Part shown: positions 20,380 through 31,082 of the stretch, piece by piece
How the letters are laid out: each line of letters opens with the position of its first letter
How positions within the stretch are numbered: the stretch's first letter is position 1
Assembly (NCBI GenBank): GCA_951804985.1
Contig: OX638135.1
Location: 10,454,058-10,518,057, forward strand
Origin: Dryomyza anilis
Lineage: Eukaryota; Arthropoda; Insecta; Diptera; Dryomyzidae
Direction: 5' to 3'
DNA: 64,000 bases
Notes under the pieces: model-generated
Seen by the model: only the letters and a program-made list of their open reading frames with translations
Databases searched by the model: none
What the model was told of the DNA's origin: nothing
Translations under genes and position numbers: made by a program

Positions 20380-21313
20380 TAATAATGCTCAATTATTAAC
20401 TGACCCAGAAGAGATTAAAACGGTAATAAAGGATTTCCATGACTCAGCATTAGGAGGCCACCGGGGCGCAGTAAAAACATATTTTCGAATCAGAAAACAA
20501 TTTAAATGGAAAGGGATGCAGAAACAAATAAAAGATTACGTTAAAAAGTGTTTAAAATGTCAAGTAAATAAAAGTTCTAGGCTTACAAAAATGCCAATGG
20601 TTCTAACTGATACGCCAGTGAGACCATTTGATAAAGTATACATGGGTCTGGTAGGAATTTTACCGGAAACTTTAGCAGGAAATATGTATATTCTAACTTT
20701 CTCAAAGTATATGTGCTGCGTAGCCATACCAGATGCAGAAGGAAACAAAGTAGCAAAAGCATTTTACGACGAAATAATTACACGTCATAATATGCCTAAG
20801 GTATTAGTAACAGATAATGGTTCAAATTTCGTTTCAATATTGTTTTCAGAAACATGTAGATTGTTAGGAATTAAAAAATTGCATATTACGACATATCATC
20901 CACAAGCTAATGGGTCTTTGGAAAGAAGCCATCGACCATTAGCGGAATATTTACGAAGTTTTGCAAAAGAAGATGGGTCGAACTGGGACCAATGGTTAAA
21001 TTCCGCAATGCATATGTCCACTGGCCAAACGCCTTTCCGTACTTTATACAGATACGACTTCGATATGCCAACAAATGTTAAGCGAAAATGCTCACCCGTA
21101 TATAATACCGAATATTACAACAAGTTATTAAAATGCCAAATTCAACGCACACACGAAATCGTTATAGAGAATCAGGAAAAAGCAAAAGAAAAATCTAAAC
21201 AAATCTATGATAGCACATTACACCCAAAAATATTTAGCGTAGGGGATAAAATTTTGTTAAAGAATCAGAATAGAAAGAATAAATTTTCACTTATTTGGGT
21301 AGGACCGTACTAG
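20380..21313 (+). pseudogene. Gypsy-A integrase, first catalytic Asp lost
   Basis: 265-codon frame (20516-21313), preceded in another frame by an HHCC start (20440-20470, DSALGGHRGAVK form). The zinc region ends KCLKCQVNK. The core reads KVYMGLVGILPETLAGN where the first catalytic Asp is expected after Met: the codon is ggt (Gly). The second Asp is in VLVTDNGSNF and the Glu in NGSLERSHR. The C-terminus ends with SLIWVGPY, the GPY/F module. The A2 copy has Asp at the first position (YMDLVGILPE), so Gly is a change in this copy. Confidence 0.85.
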
Positions 21314-21545
21314 GTACTTTCGATAGTAAGTCCTGTTACGACAATGATTTCTATCAAAGGAAAAAGGAAAAAATTCCATAACAACTTATTAAAAGCATAT
21401 AATTTTGAAGTAAATATAAGGAAACAAGGACCGTACGAGGTACTTTCGATAGTAAGTCCTGTAACGACATTGATTTCTATCAAAGGAAAAAATTCCATAA
21501 CAACTTATTAAAAGCATATAATTTTGAAGTAAATATAACGAAACA
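21301..21545 (+). repeat. Tandem duplication of the integrase C-terminus
   Basis: The segment starting ggaccgtactaggtac at 21301 is repeated from about 21427 (ggaccgtacgaggtac). Each unit is about 125 bases and encodes the GPYEVLSIVSPV... end of integrase. The first unit carries a stop (tag) at 21311-21313. Confidence 0.8.
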
Positions 21546-23992
21546 AACAGTTCATAATGGTCATAACACTACATTATGCTAAAAAATAAAAAAATAAAGT
21601 TTAAGAAATTACGCATAAATAAGATTATTTTTTTTAGGAATAGGTTTTAATGAAATAAATTAGTGCAGGAAAAATAACTATGTATCCATTTCAAAGGTGA
21701 CTAGCATTTAATCATGTACTAACAAATGTTTAATAGGGTCATAAAGAAGTAAAGCATTTTAAAGATAATGAGTAAGAAAATATAAAAGATTAATAACAGT
21801 TAATGATGAAATATGGCAATAAACATGATTATATTAGATGAACTATAAAATAGCAAAAATAAAATTTAAATTGTCACTACAATTGAGATAGGTCAGTACC
21901 TTAATGACATTGAACCAAACGATAGGAACCACTGCACCAATGCAAATGAAATGAGATACGTTAATACAAATAAATAAAAAAAAGTCGAAAATGAATATGA
22001 AAAAAAATAATATATGGATAGGCGGTGTGGAGAGAAGTCAAGGGAGAGTGCATAGTAGCCAAAATTTGTTAAAATATAATTGCATACCAAGAGTAATGCG
22101 GAGTAGGGAGGGGGGAATAAAAATTGACTTATATGAATATAATTAAATTCGGAAATTAGTGCACGAAAAAATAGCTAAGTATTACTTATTGAAAATGACT
22201 AGCATTGATTCATGTGCTAATGAATTTGTATATAGAATAATTGGTTTATAATAATAGTAAGAAACAAAAGATTTTAGAAGTACAATAAAACATGTAGTAA
22301 AATAGTAGTAGCTTAATACACACATATGTAAAATATACACGTAATTCATTATTCGGATATAAGATAACATAAATAGAAATAAGTTAAAGAGGAGGTTAAA
22401 AATAAATTATATATACTATTTAAAGATTTTACAATGTAAAGTAATAAGAGTATTTAATTATTGACCTTGGTTCTGGCAAGATGCACACGAAGAGACGAAG
22501 CAGTAACAAATAGACGAATGGACACAGCTAAACGAAGAATTACAAAGTAAAGAAGTACAATTAATGCACGTCAAGGAAGATCGTTTGTTGGGAAAATATC
22601 TGAAATGGTTATGTTATGTAATGACGTAAGAAACAACATGTGAGAGTTATGGCGCGGAAGACAAAAATTGGACGTCAATCCGATGATTTATTAAGAGAAA
22701 GAAGGAAATACACTATACATATGGATGTAGAAATTTGACATATATGCAAAGTTGCGACTATTGTACCATAATGAGATAACAACGTTTTACATCTTTACAT
22801 ACATATAATTAAAAAAGGTCAATATACACGCTCAAATAACACGCTAATATTATAAGTTGAGGGATCTATTCCATATACACTTAATTAGCTGTGAATGCGA
22901 ATCTGTACGAAAACAACAACGTTAAACGAAATCGACAACATCTATGTATAATTAAAAGATGTTAATTCCTGATCGATAGAAGAACTCGCTAGAGGAAGAC
23001 AAGTTATTAAAAGATCCAGAAATACACGATTACAAAATAATCCATTTTATTATCCGCTCTCAATAAATTACGATTTACTTGGCAGAAATACAAAGCAACA
23101 TCGAAAAGTAGGAAAAACCGAAATTAATTAAATAACAAAACATCGACGACGAACATTTTTCAACAGTTAAGACGAAGGTCCTCAGCTATTGGGAAGGGGA
23201 GAAAAAATCGAGAGTTGAAATGCAGCCAACATAATATACACGAGGAACAGAACCAGCGATCGCAGAAGTTTATGTCATGTTAATGTCATTAAAATATTAT
23301 AACTATGTAAAAACTAAAATTAATGTAGATGGAAGTTGAAATATAGTAAAATTAAAGTAAAACGAAGAAAAATTAAAGTAACAATAAATTAGAGATAATA
23401 AAAGCAATCTAGGTGAAAATTAAAAGAAAATGTAAGTGAAAGTGGACGAAAATTACAGTAAAATAAGGAAAATTGAAGTAGAATATAGTAAAATTAAAAA
23501 ATGTTAACAAACATTACAAAATTTCAACAATATAAATAAGGAAAAAAAAAGTCAAAGAAATATTATTTAAAGTAAAGAAAAATAGTAAATTACTAAGCAA
23601 AAGAATAGTCAACAAAAATAAATTTAAATATTTAAATTAAAATATCGCAAAATATGTCCAAGTTAAAGTAAACAAATCGTTGCAAAAAATGTCTGATATG
23701 TAAAGCGGTAACCTGATCAACTACTGTTTTGTCAACTGCAACGTTCTGTGCATTGTAACTGTTGTTTAGTAATTAGGCTATTAACCTACATATACATTAT
23801 ATTTTCAAATAATAGAGTACGTCGATGTCCATTTAAATAATACTGATGAACAAGTAAAAACTATTATTAAGTATATTTATATATTTTTTTATATATAGTA
23901 TGTAATGCTTTATATGATGATATTAATGATGTAAAAGAAAAAACTATTATTTATTTTAATAATAATTTTTTCTTAAAATAAGGGTGGAGGTA
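21546..23992 (+). other. Gypsy-A long 3' untranslated region
   Basis: About 2.4 kb of AT-rich sequence with no recognisable frame. Segments of it recur in palindrome 2 in both orientations (34841-35590 minus, 44505-44790 plus), recognisable by the agagttatgg/ccataactctcacatg strings. It ends in the purine run agggtggagg just before the LTR. Confidence 0.6.
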
Positions 23993-24953
23993 TGTTGTAA
24001 GTCAACATAGTGTCTTTTGGTAAGTCACTATACGTTGATATTATAAACGTATCGTGACCTACTTCCGCGATGACTACCTTATGCAGTTATCGTGAAGTTG
24101 GTGTAAGGTGTGATGTAGGGCTTACGTATCAAAGTTCAGTAAGACGAAGGTCCTCAGCTATTGGGAAGGGGAGAAAAAATCGAGAGTTGAAATGCAGCCA
24201 ACATAATATACACGAGGAACAGAACCAGCGATCGCAGAAGTTTATGTCATGTTAATGTCATTAAAATATTATAACTATGTAAAAACTAAAATTAATGTAG
24301 ATGGAAGTTGAAATATAGTAAAATTAAAGTAAAACGAAGAAAAATTAAAGTAACAATAAATTAGAGATAATAAAAGCAAACTAGGTGAAAATTAAAAGAA
24401 AATGTAAGTGAAAGTGGACGAAAATTACAGTAAAATAAGGAAAATTGAAGTAGAATATAGTAAAATTAAAAAATGTTAACAAACATTACAAAATTTCAAC
24501 AATATAAATAAGGAAAAAAAAAGTCAAAGAAATATTATTTAAAGTAAAGAAAAATAGTAAATTACTAAGCAAAAGAATAGTCAACAAAAATAAATTTAAA
24601 TATTTAAATTAAAATATCGCAAAATATGTCCAAGTTAAAGTAAACAAATCGTTGCAAAAAATGTCTGATATGTAAAGCGGTAACCTGATCAACTACTGTT
24701 TTGTCAACTGCAACGTTCTGTGCATTGTAACTGTTGTTTAGTAATTAGGCTATTAACCTACATATACATTATATTTTCAAATAATAGAGTACGTCGATGT
24801 CCATTTAAATAATACTGATGAACAAGTAAAAACTATTATTAAGTATATTTATATTTTTTTTATATATATAGTATGTAATGCTTTCTATGATGATATTAAT
24901 GATGTAAAAGAAAAAACTATTATTTATTTTAATAATAATTTTTTCTTAAAATA
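23169..24953 (+). repeat. Direct duplication of the 3' UTR and start of the 3' LTR
   Basis: The sequence at 23169-23981 (from aagacgaaggtcctcagc) recurs at 24142-24953. Between them lies the polypurine tract and the first ~149 bases of the 3' LTR. The second copy jumps straight from ttcttaaaata into the LTR at agtcactatacg, so the tract and about 30 LTR bases are missing there. The repeat offset is about 973 bases. Confidence 0.9.
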
Positions 24954-25440
24954 AGTCACTATACGTTGATATTATAAACGTATCGTGACCTACTTCCGCG
25001 ATGACTACCTTATGCAGTTATCATGAAGTTGGTGTAAGGTGTGATGTAGGGCTTACGTATCAAAGTTCAGTATTGGCGAGGTTGGGTCAAACCAGGGGTG
25101 GCGTGATTGGCTAGAGTGAAATTTGCGCACGGCACTCTGCCGGAACATGTTAGATTTGGAACATACCTCCATATAATAGTTTAAGTTAGATTTTAAGTCA
25201 GTTGTTAGTTAGAGTTATAAGTTGGACGTTGAAGACGTGTTACTTAATAATGTCAATATTAAAATAGAACTTTAGTTTAAATAAAAGAATGTCTTAGAAG
25301 AAAAGACTTGTTTAAATTATTTTGATTAATAGAAACAGAACAACAACGTTGGACATTTGGGTAGGACATCATGGGGAAGTATAAAAGGAACGTTGCGACA
25401 TTTGGCTACACGCTTAGGCAACCGACTTTTAATTAAAACA
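23993..25440 (+). repeat. Gypsy-A 3' LTR, interrupted by duplicated UTR
   Basis: Part 1 at 23993-24141 begins tgttgtaagtcaac. Part 2 at 24954-25440 restarts inside the LTR and ends aattaaaaca, followed by the cgta target duplication. It carries extra bases compared with the 5' LTR near 25210-25240 and a tacacgctta-type insertion near 25407. Confidence 0.85.
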
Positions 25441-26097
25441 CGTATAATCGTTCCCTTATCGGAGTGTCGAAGGCGTCTTTACAGTCGACTAATAGGTGGT
25501 AGGTGTCGATCTGTTTTTCTAGGGTCTTTTCCTGGATTAGGCGTAATGTGAAAATCTGGTCTATGGTGGTCTTTCCAGGTCTGAAGCCGCTCTGATAAGG
25601 TCCAATCAGTCTGTTGACGATGGGCTTCAGTCTTTTACATAATACGCTCGATAGAACCTTGTATGCGATATTGAGTAGGCTGATCCCACGGTAGTTGGCA
25701 CAGATAGTGGGATCCCCTTTCTTAAAGATTGGGCAGAGTACACTGAGGTTCCCGTCACTTCTGCTTACGAATTCGTGCATGATTTCTATTAGCTCTTCGC
25801 CTCCGGTCTTAAACATGGTCGGGTGGCGGAATCTCAACGTCGTCATGAAGTACTGGGGTTGCCGGGTATACTTCTCTATCGATGGAATTGCGGTAATCAT
25901 CACCGGTCAGCAGTTTAGAGAAGTGATCTCTCCATATCTTCAGTGTGCTCTGGATATCTGTGACTAGATTCCCGTTTTCATCTATAAAAGAAGAGGCTCC
26001 GGATTTTGAACCTCCGGCTAGGCATCTTATTTTCTCGAAGAATTTTCGAGCCTCATTCCTGTCCCCTGCTATTACAACAGACAACGCAAGCCTTTTC
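25441..26097 (-). pseudogene. RTE-like LINE, 5' half of RT (interrupted by gypsy-A)
   Basis: Reads from 26097 down: NEARKFFEKIRCLAGGSKSG, ENGNLVTDIQSTLKIW, EIPPPDH, FKTGGEELIEIMHEF, NLSVLCPIFKKGDPTICANY, RGISLLNIAYKVLSSVLC, PYQSGFRPGKTTIDQIF, DAFDTPIRERLY. These are the RT N-terminal blocks of this LINE. After IRERLY the text meets gypsy-A, and MSEFG continues at 15608. Compared with the copy at 53759-55357 it lacks some residues (e.g. after VSR) and contains a frameshift around 25800. Confidence 0.87.
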
Positions 26098-26360
26098 CAC
26101 TCGACTCTCACACCTGCTTAGACAAAGCACTCCACCTCTCGATGATATAAGCTCGCAGTGGAACCATTTCTCCTGCTCTATGCGTACGGCTGCCGAAGTA
26201 GTGCTTGGATTCCAACGCCCCCTGAGTAATCAGTGGTATGATCAAGAGTGTCGCGCGGCCATTGCAGAGAAAGACGCTGCGTACAAATCCACCCTGCAGT
26301 CAGTAGCTACTCGAGCTGCGAAGGACCTCTCTTCCCTTCTCTTCTCTTTGTATCGCTCAT
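26098..26360 (+). pseudogene. RTE-like LINE endonuclease-RT linker, inverted piece
   Basis: On the plus strand, opposite to the rest of this LINE, it reads DISSQWNHFSCSMRTAAEVV, LGFQRPLSNQWYDQECRAA and EKDAAYKSTLQSVATRA. The next 36 bases read on the minus strand as ERYKEKRREERSF, the block that should follow. So the 5' end of the LINE is inverted and shuffled. It ends at the outer edge of palindrome 2 (26361). The endonuclease domain is missing. Confidence 0.75.
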
Positions 26361-26751
26361 ATTTACAAAAACAAAAAAAAAATAATGAAAAAAAAACAAG
26401 CAATTAAACATTTTTAAAGACATGATAAAATTTGAGAATTTCATAAAATTGTGAAATTAAATAAACTTCAAAAAAACTTAAATTAAAATGTTGAAAAATT
26501 TAAGAATTTTCATAGTTTTTAGCGTTGTGAAATTAATTAAATAACAAAATTGGAGAATTTAACAAAATTAAATTACATATAAAATGATGAGATGTTTTAG
26601 AAAAAACATTAAAAATTTAAAAAAAAAATGTAAATAAAAATAAAGTAGTAATATATTTAATAGAAAAATTAAATCAACTTAATCTATTCTCAATAAGCTT
26701 AATCTATTCTCAATAAATCAAAAATTATCAGATAAATAATCGTCTAGCAAA

Positions 26752-27430
26752 ATGGGCACAGAAAAAGTTTTTCAAAATAGTTAAGAGAGTTTTAGAGCGT
26801 TTGGAAGACGATTAGACGAGGTGCAATCCATTGCATTAGAAATTGCAAGTAAAAAATACCGGAAAAAGATAGCTCATGATGACGTATTCAGATTGAAATT
26901 ACAGAAGTCAGTATTGATCTCATTTAAAGTAGGGGTGAAGGATCCAACAATAAAAGTTGTATTATTATGTAGTAAGTCAGACACATTAGATGCATTTTTG
27001 GAAGAAGCATTAAATATTGACGCTATTATGCAGCTAAAACCAAAGTTAAATGAGTACGAATATAATGTTGAGGCAGAAACTAGTTCAGAAATAATTAAGC
27101 AAAGAGAAAATTCAGAAAAAAATGATAAAATAACCTAGGAAAGGAATGTTCCGACATGTTCATTCTGTATGAAATTAGGACATACTAGATTATATTAGTA
27201 GGACAAATGAGCCTTTCTGCTACGAATGTGGAAATTATGGCCATGAAGCTAATTGGAAATGTGCCAATATTAATATGAAAGATTGTAAAACACAGTTAGG
27301 TAATAATAATAGTAAAAATAATAACATAGAAAATAATAATAGTAATATGAAATGCTAATGGTGTGATAGAAAAGGGCATAAAATAGATAAGTGTTATGCG
27401 AAAACAAAATTCGAATCAGTGACAAACTAA
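26752..27430 (+). pseudogene. Gypsy-A2 gag (left), with internal deletion
   Basis: Starts MGTEKVFQNS, then a stop, then ESFRAFGRRLDEVQSIALEI. In gypsy-A about 95 residues lie between MGTENV and YQNSDESLRAFG, so an in-gene deletion of nearly 300 bases joined them. The C-terminal part keeps a knuckle CYECGNYGHEANWKC and a second WCDRKGHKIDKCY, with a stop just before the second. The mirror copy shares the deletion. Confidence 0.8.
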
Positions 27431-27499
27431 GTAATCAACTAAGTGGGGCTTGGTCTAGGCCAATAAACTGGGGACCCCAAAAGAAAAGTAAAGTAGGGC

Positions 27500-28581
27500 C
27501 AAGGGAGTTAGGAATTGTAGAACAGATGTGGTCAAATTTACTACTCTATTAAACTTTCAAGAACTGGAGGAGGTAAACAATGAATTAAAATATGAATTAA
27601 ATGCAAAAGAAAATTGCATAATACACAATTGGAATGGAGATTGTTCGAATTGATCTAATATAAGTGAGCCGCGGTAGCTCAGTGGTTAGTGCGCTGGACT
27701 GCGAGCCGAAAGGTCCCCGGTTCAAGCCTGGACTGGGGCTAACAACATCTTTTCATAGAAACATTTTTCTATACCGCGCTACCTCTCGTCAGTAAATGGC
27801 AAACCTACGAGAGTAAAAATTGCCTATGAAAAAGCCCTCACCCGCCGTTCGGATTCGGCAATAAACTGTAGGTCCCACCACTTTGAGTACAAATATAACA
27901 TGCACAGCTCAAAATGGTGAGAGAGCTCGGCCGAAGTTCTATACAGGACTGTAGCGCCAAACTATTATATTATTATTATAAGTGATGTTTTCATTGAAGT
28001 ACCTTGCAAGGCAGCTAAAAATGGAAGACTTATTTTATTAGTAGACTCAGGGCTTTAACAAATATATTCAAAAGGATTTGAATGGAGCTTTTGGTAGGTG
28101 TGTTAAGACATTAGGATCACCAGGGTTCAGCTTAAGTTTAATGCAACACGTATTGTCACTTGAGCAAGGAGTACAAGCAGACTTAATAAATGGACGTGAC
28201 AATTTATGGAATTGATCTATAATAAATGCGATAGACAAAACCATAACATTCAATGATAAAGGAAAGAATCACACTATCCGGTTACCAATGAAAACTCGAG
28301 CGGACATAGAAAATATTTATTACAATCATGAAATAAAAATCATGCCGAGAACCGCAAAAATAGTAGAAATTACACTAAAAAGAAAAATTCAAATTGTATT
28401 AATACATAAGCAAGAAATTTATCCTGCAGTATATTTGGGAAAAAGCTTATCGAATGTTAACAAAAATAAAGTTTATGTCTCAGTATAAAATGGTACAGAA
28501 AAGGATATTATAGACAACAATTTTAAACCAAAATTTTCAAATTTTAATCAGTATGGTGAATCAGATACAAACAATTCTACT
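27500..28581 (+). pseudogene. Gypsy-A2 protease and linker (left), with SINE inside
   Basis: Homologous to 17995-18740 of gypsy-A: STLLNFQELEEVNNELKYEL, then the SINE, then SDVFIEVPCKAAKNGRLIL and a break at LVDSG, then GRDNLWN and the linker TAKIVEITLKRKIQIVLIHK. Several stops. It runs into the hAT-like element at 28590. Confidence 0.75.
27668..27976 (+). mobile_element. tRNA-derived SINE, copy 2, with target duplication
   Basis: 309 bp. The head gccgcggtagctcagtggtt contains an A-box-like tagctcagtgg (27675-27685) and a B-box-like ggttcaagcc (27719-27728), the internal Pol III promoter form. The body is shared with copy 1, and the tail is (att)n. It is flanked by tataagtga at 27659-27667 and 27977-27985. 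The opposite arm at ~51930 has a single tataagtga and no insertion. It has no coding capacity, so it would move using a LINE enzyme. Confidence 0.95.
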
Positions 28582-28589
28582 TTAAATAC

Positions 28590-29931
28590 TAGGGATGTTA
28601 CGGAGCTCCGCATCCGCATTATTTTGACATCCGCATCCGCATTTACACATCCTCATCTTTGAGGATGTTTTTTCTTTATTAAAAATTAAACATTTTTAAA
28701 CGTAACAATTTGAATGCAATTTTTGTTAATAAATTTTGAATTAATTAAATATTTTATGTACGATTTCAGCACAGCAATTATATTGTAACATTCTCAATAA
28801 ATAAATATTTTTATATTGAAGATAGGAAAAATTATCCGATTTCTTAGTATGTTACTCCGATTGGCTTCCAGATTTAATCAAGAACTCACTCGCCCACCCT
28901 GAAACAACTGCAATCCAAAAGTCGTAGACCAAATTCGTTTATTAAGAATATGTTTCGGACGTCTCCCCGAGTATTTTAGGACCAAAATAAAAAAAATATT
29001 GTGGGCGGTATTTTTAAAATAACGCGGTTTAATTTTTTTTTTTGCTGTTTATAAAAAAAATATTTTAAAAAACCGCAAAAATTTGTAAATTCGATATTTT
29101 AAAAACCATTTTATTTTAAAAACCAAATTTTGTCTTAAAATAGTCGGGGGGATGTCCGAAACATATTCTTAAAAAACGATTTGCTCCCACGACTTTTGCG
29201 TTGAAAGAGTTTCAAATCTTAGAGATTTATTTTGAATACCATTCAAAATACTATAATGAAATTGGGGTTGATCAAAGTTACAACCAGTCAAAAGAATAAA
29301 ATTACAGCTTTTTATGCAAAAAGCTCTATTTCGTTATTTTTCAGTTTTTTATTCAAACATTTTGAATAACGAATAAATTTTATTTGTATGGAAATCATTT
29401 CAAATTTCATTGAGTTTTTTTTAATATTTATTCAATAGTTTATTTAGAATAAATTTGTATTCACAAATATTTTTTTTGATTAAATTTATTTCAATATATT
29501 TTTTTTAAATTTCTAATAACGAATATATGTTTGAAATTTGACGATTTAAAAACTGATTAAAAAAAATTTATTTGAAATGTATTTGAATAATGCCCTAATC
29601 TGGTGTCTATTGTGTTATTTGATATATTTTGATAAATATTTTTAAAGCAAATAAAGTGATCTAAAGTAAATAAATAAATTTGAAAAATCAAAATTTAATA
29701 TTTCGCCAAAAGTAAATGTCTTAATACGTGCTTCAATTTTTTAAAATTGTATGAATTTAATAATATTATTTGAATTTTAATATTATTTTTCTTTTAATTA
29801 AATATGATTTTCATTGCTTTTGAATGTATATAAAATTTGTTAAGAGAGATCCGCATCCGCATGCGCGGATCTTTTTTTTAAGATCCGCCTCCGCATTCGC
29901 ATCCGCAAAAGTGACATCCGTTACATCCCTA
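28590..29931. mobile_element. hAT-like non-autonomous transposon (left copy)
   Basis: 1342 bp, bounded by tagggatgt...acatcccta inverted ends, and by 8-base duplications ttaaatac/ataaatac (one mismatch here; perfect in the mirror copy). Subterminal regions hold clustered gcatccgc/gcggatgc hexamer-like repeats on both sides. No transposase frame was found in the AT-rich middle. Eight-base duplications and clustered subterminal motifs suggest hAT; the TIR alone does not prove it. Confidence 0.75.
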
Positions 29932-31082
29932 ATAAATACTACACGCTGCAAAAAAAAATGGACCTCCCAATCATAATTTTGCAGGCATTAACATGTATGT
30001 TTGGAATTTTATGTACACATAATATATAATTGCCTGATAAATCATTTGTAAACAGGGTTGTATTGAGACTTGAACAGTGTTGTAATGAGCTCTTATTTAC
30101 ATTATGATATCACGGAAACATTTTGATGTTCCCCCTTAAAATGGTGTATGTTCTAATAGAAACATAATAATTGCTACATCCAAACAAAATAAATATTTGA
30201 ACCGAAACATAAATATGTTTAAAATATAACATGATTTGTAACGACATGAATATAAATATGTTTCCAGAGAAACATATCAGTTGTTTCAGTTCAAAAATAG
30301 TATATTTGCATAAAAACATATCTAAATATTTTTGGAAAGGAATCATTAAAATAAAATATATATATATATTTTTTATTAATTAAAATTACTGCAAGTACAA
30401 GTCTCAGTGCAGCTATGCGTTGGCAAGAAATTCGCGGAGCATGTTGTAAAAAACCATGCTGAATTCTTTTTAAAAATAGAAGCACTGATTTTTCAGTTGT
30501 GATTTTTTCGATGAAATATCCGGGTCGGCTTTTCACAATATTTTTAGAAAAACATTCAGGAACAACTAAATTATATACTGCACTATTAAATGATATTAAT
30601 TGTTACTATTTGTACTTTTTTTATCACAATTTGTATATTTTCAAATTTATAAATGACAACGTATTACTAATACGAAAACGTTTTCTCAACAAAAATCAAA
30701 ACACACGTATGCAGAAAATGGCGGTCACCGAGTGTAAACTTCGTATACAAGAAGAATGTTGAAAGAATACATTTATTTAAATCCAGTTTCTTTTTTGTTT
30801 GTTTTTAAACAACGAAGGCAAACATGGCGTAGGTAGGAAATGCTACGCAACGTTGCCAACTTCGTCTGTCGATAACTAATCGAATGAAGACGAGCGTTGC
30901 AAACATACGTTATACTTAGATTTGAACAGCTATTTCTGTTTGTTTTGAAACATGATTATAACCAAGTAAACTTCCAAGAAATAGTATATTCAAATGTAAT
31001 TCAAATTTTATGTTTGTATTGTAACATATTTATGATAAGTTTGACAGATTCTGCTGGGAAATATATAATATGTTTACACATA
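29932..31082 (+). repeat. Unclassified ~1.15 kb unit, copy 1
   Basis: Begins cacgctgc plus an A-run. The first ~720 bases are homologous to the unit starting at 31083 (shared strings caacccaaaca-type, aaatgtttc-rich; ttaaaatggtgtatg; ataataattactaca-like). The remaining ~420 bases (30663-31082) are unique. No frame with a recognisable domain was found. About 80 bases near 30360 that are present in the mirror unit are missing. Confidence 0.6.

Larger units (their letters stand above)
15617..25440 (+). mobile_element. Gypsy-A LTR retrotransposon, full-length but decayed
   Basis: Complete Ty3/gypsy layout: 5' LTR, tRNA-Ser-type PBS, leader, gag, protease remnant, RT, RNase H, integrase, long untranslated 3' region and 3' LTR, bounded by cgta on both sides. 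Length 9824 bp. The two LTRs differ by several insertions (for example about 30 bases near 25210 in the 3' LTR), so the insertion is not recent. The coding region has frameshifts and stops after gag. No env-like frame was recognised in the 2.6 kb between integrase and LTR. Confidence 0.9.
26361..28589 (+). mobile_element. Gypsy-A2 (left): leader, gag and protease region
   Basis: 5' part of an element related to gypsy-A. The outer palindrome edge cuts off the LTR and PBS. Contains the AT-rich leader, a shortened gag, a SINE insertion and a protease/linker region, up to the hAT-like insertion. The RT and integrase continue at 32240. Confidence 0.85.

Noticed and set aside
21546..23992. An env gene in gypsy-A
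   Set aside because: No frame of useful length and no signal peptide or membrane segment; the region is AT-rich non-coding.
27668..27741. A tRNA gene
   Set aside because: A and B boxes are present, but the anticodon stem does not pair and the sequence continues into a conserved 230-base body with tail and target duplication. It is a SINE head.
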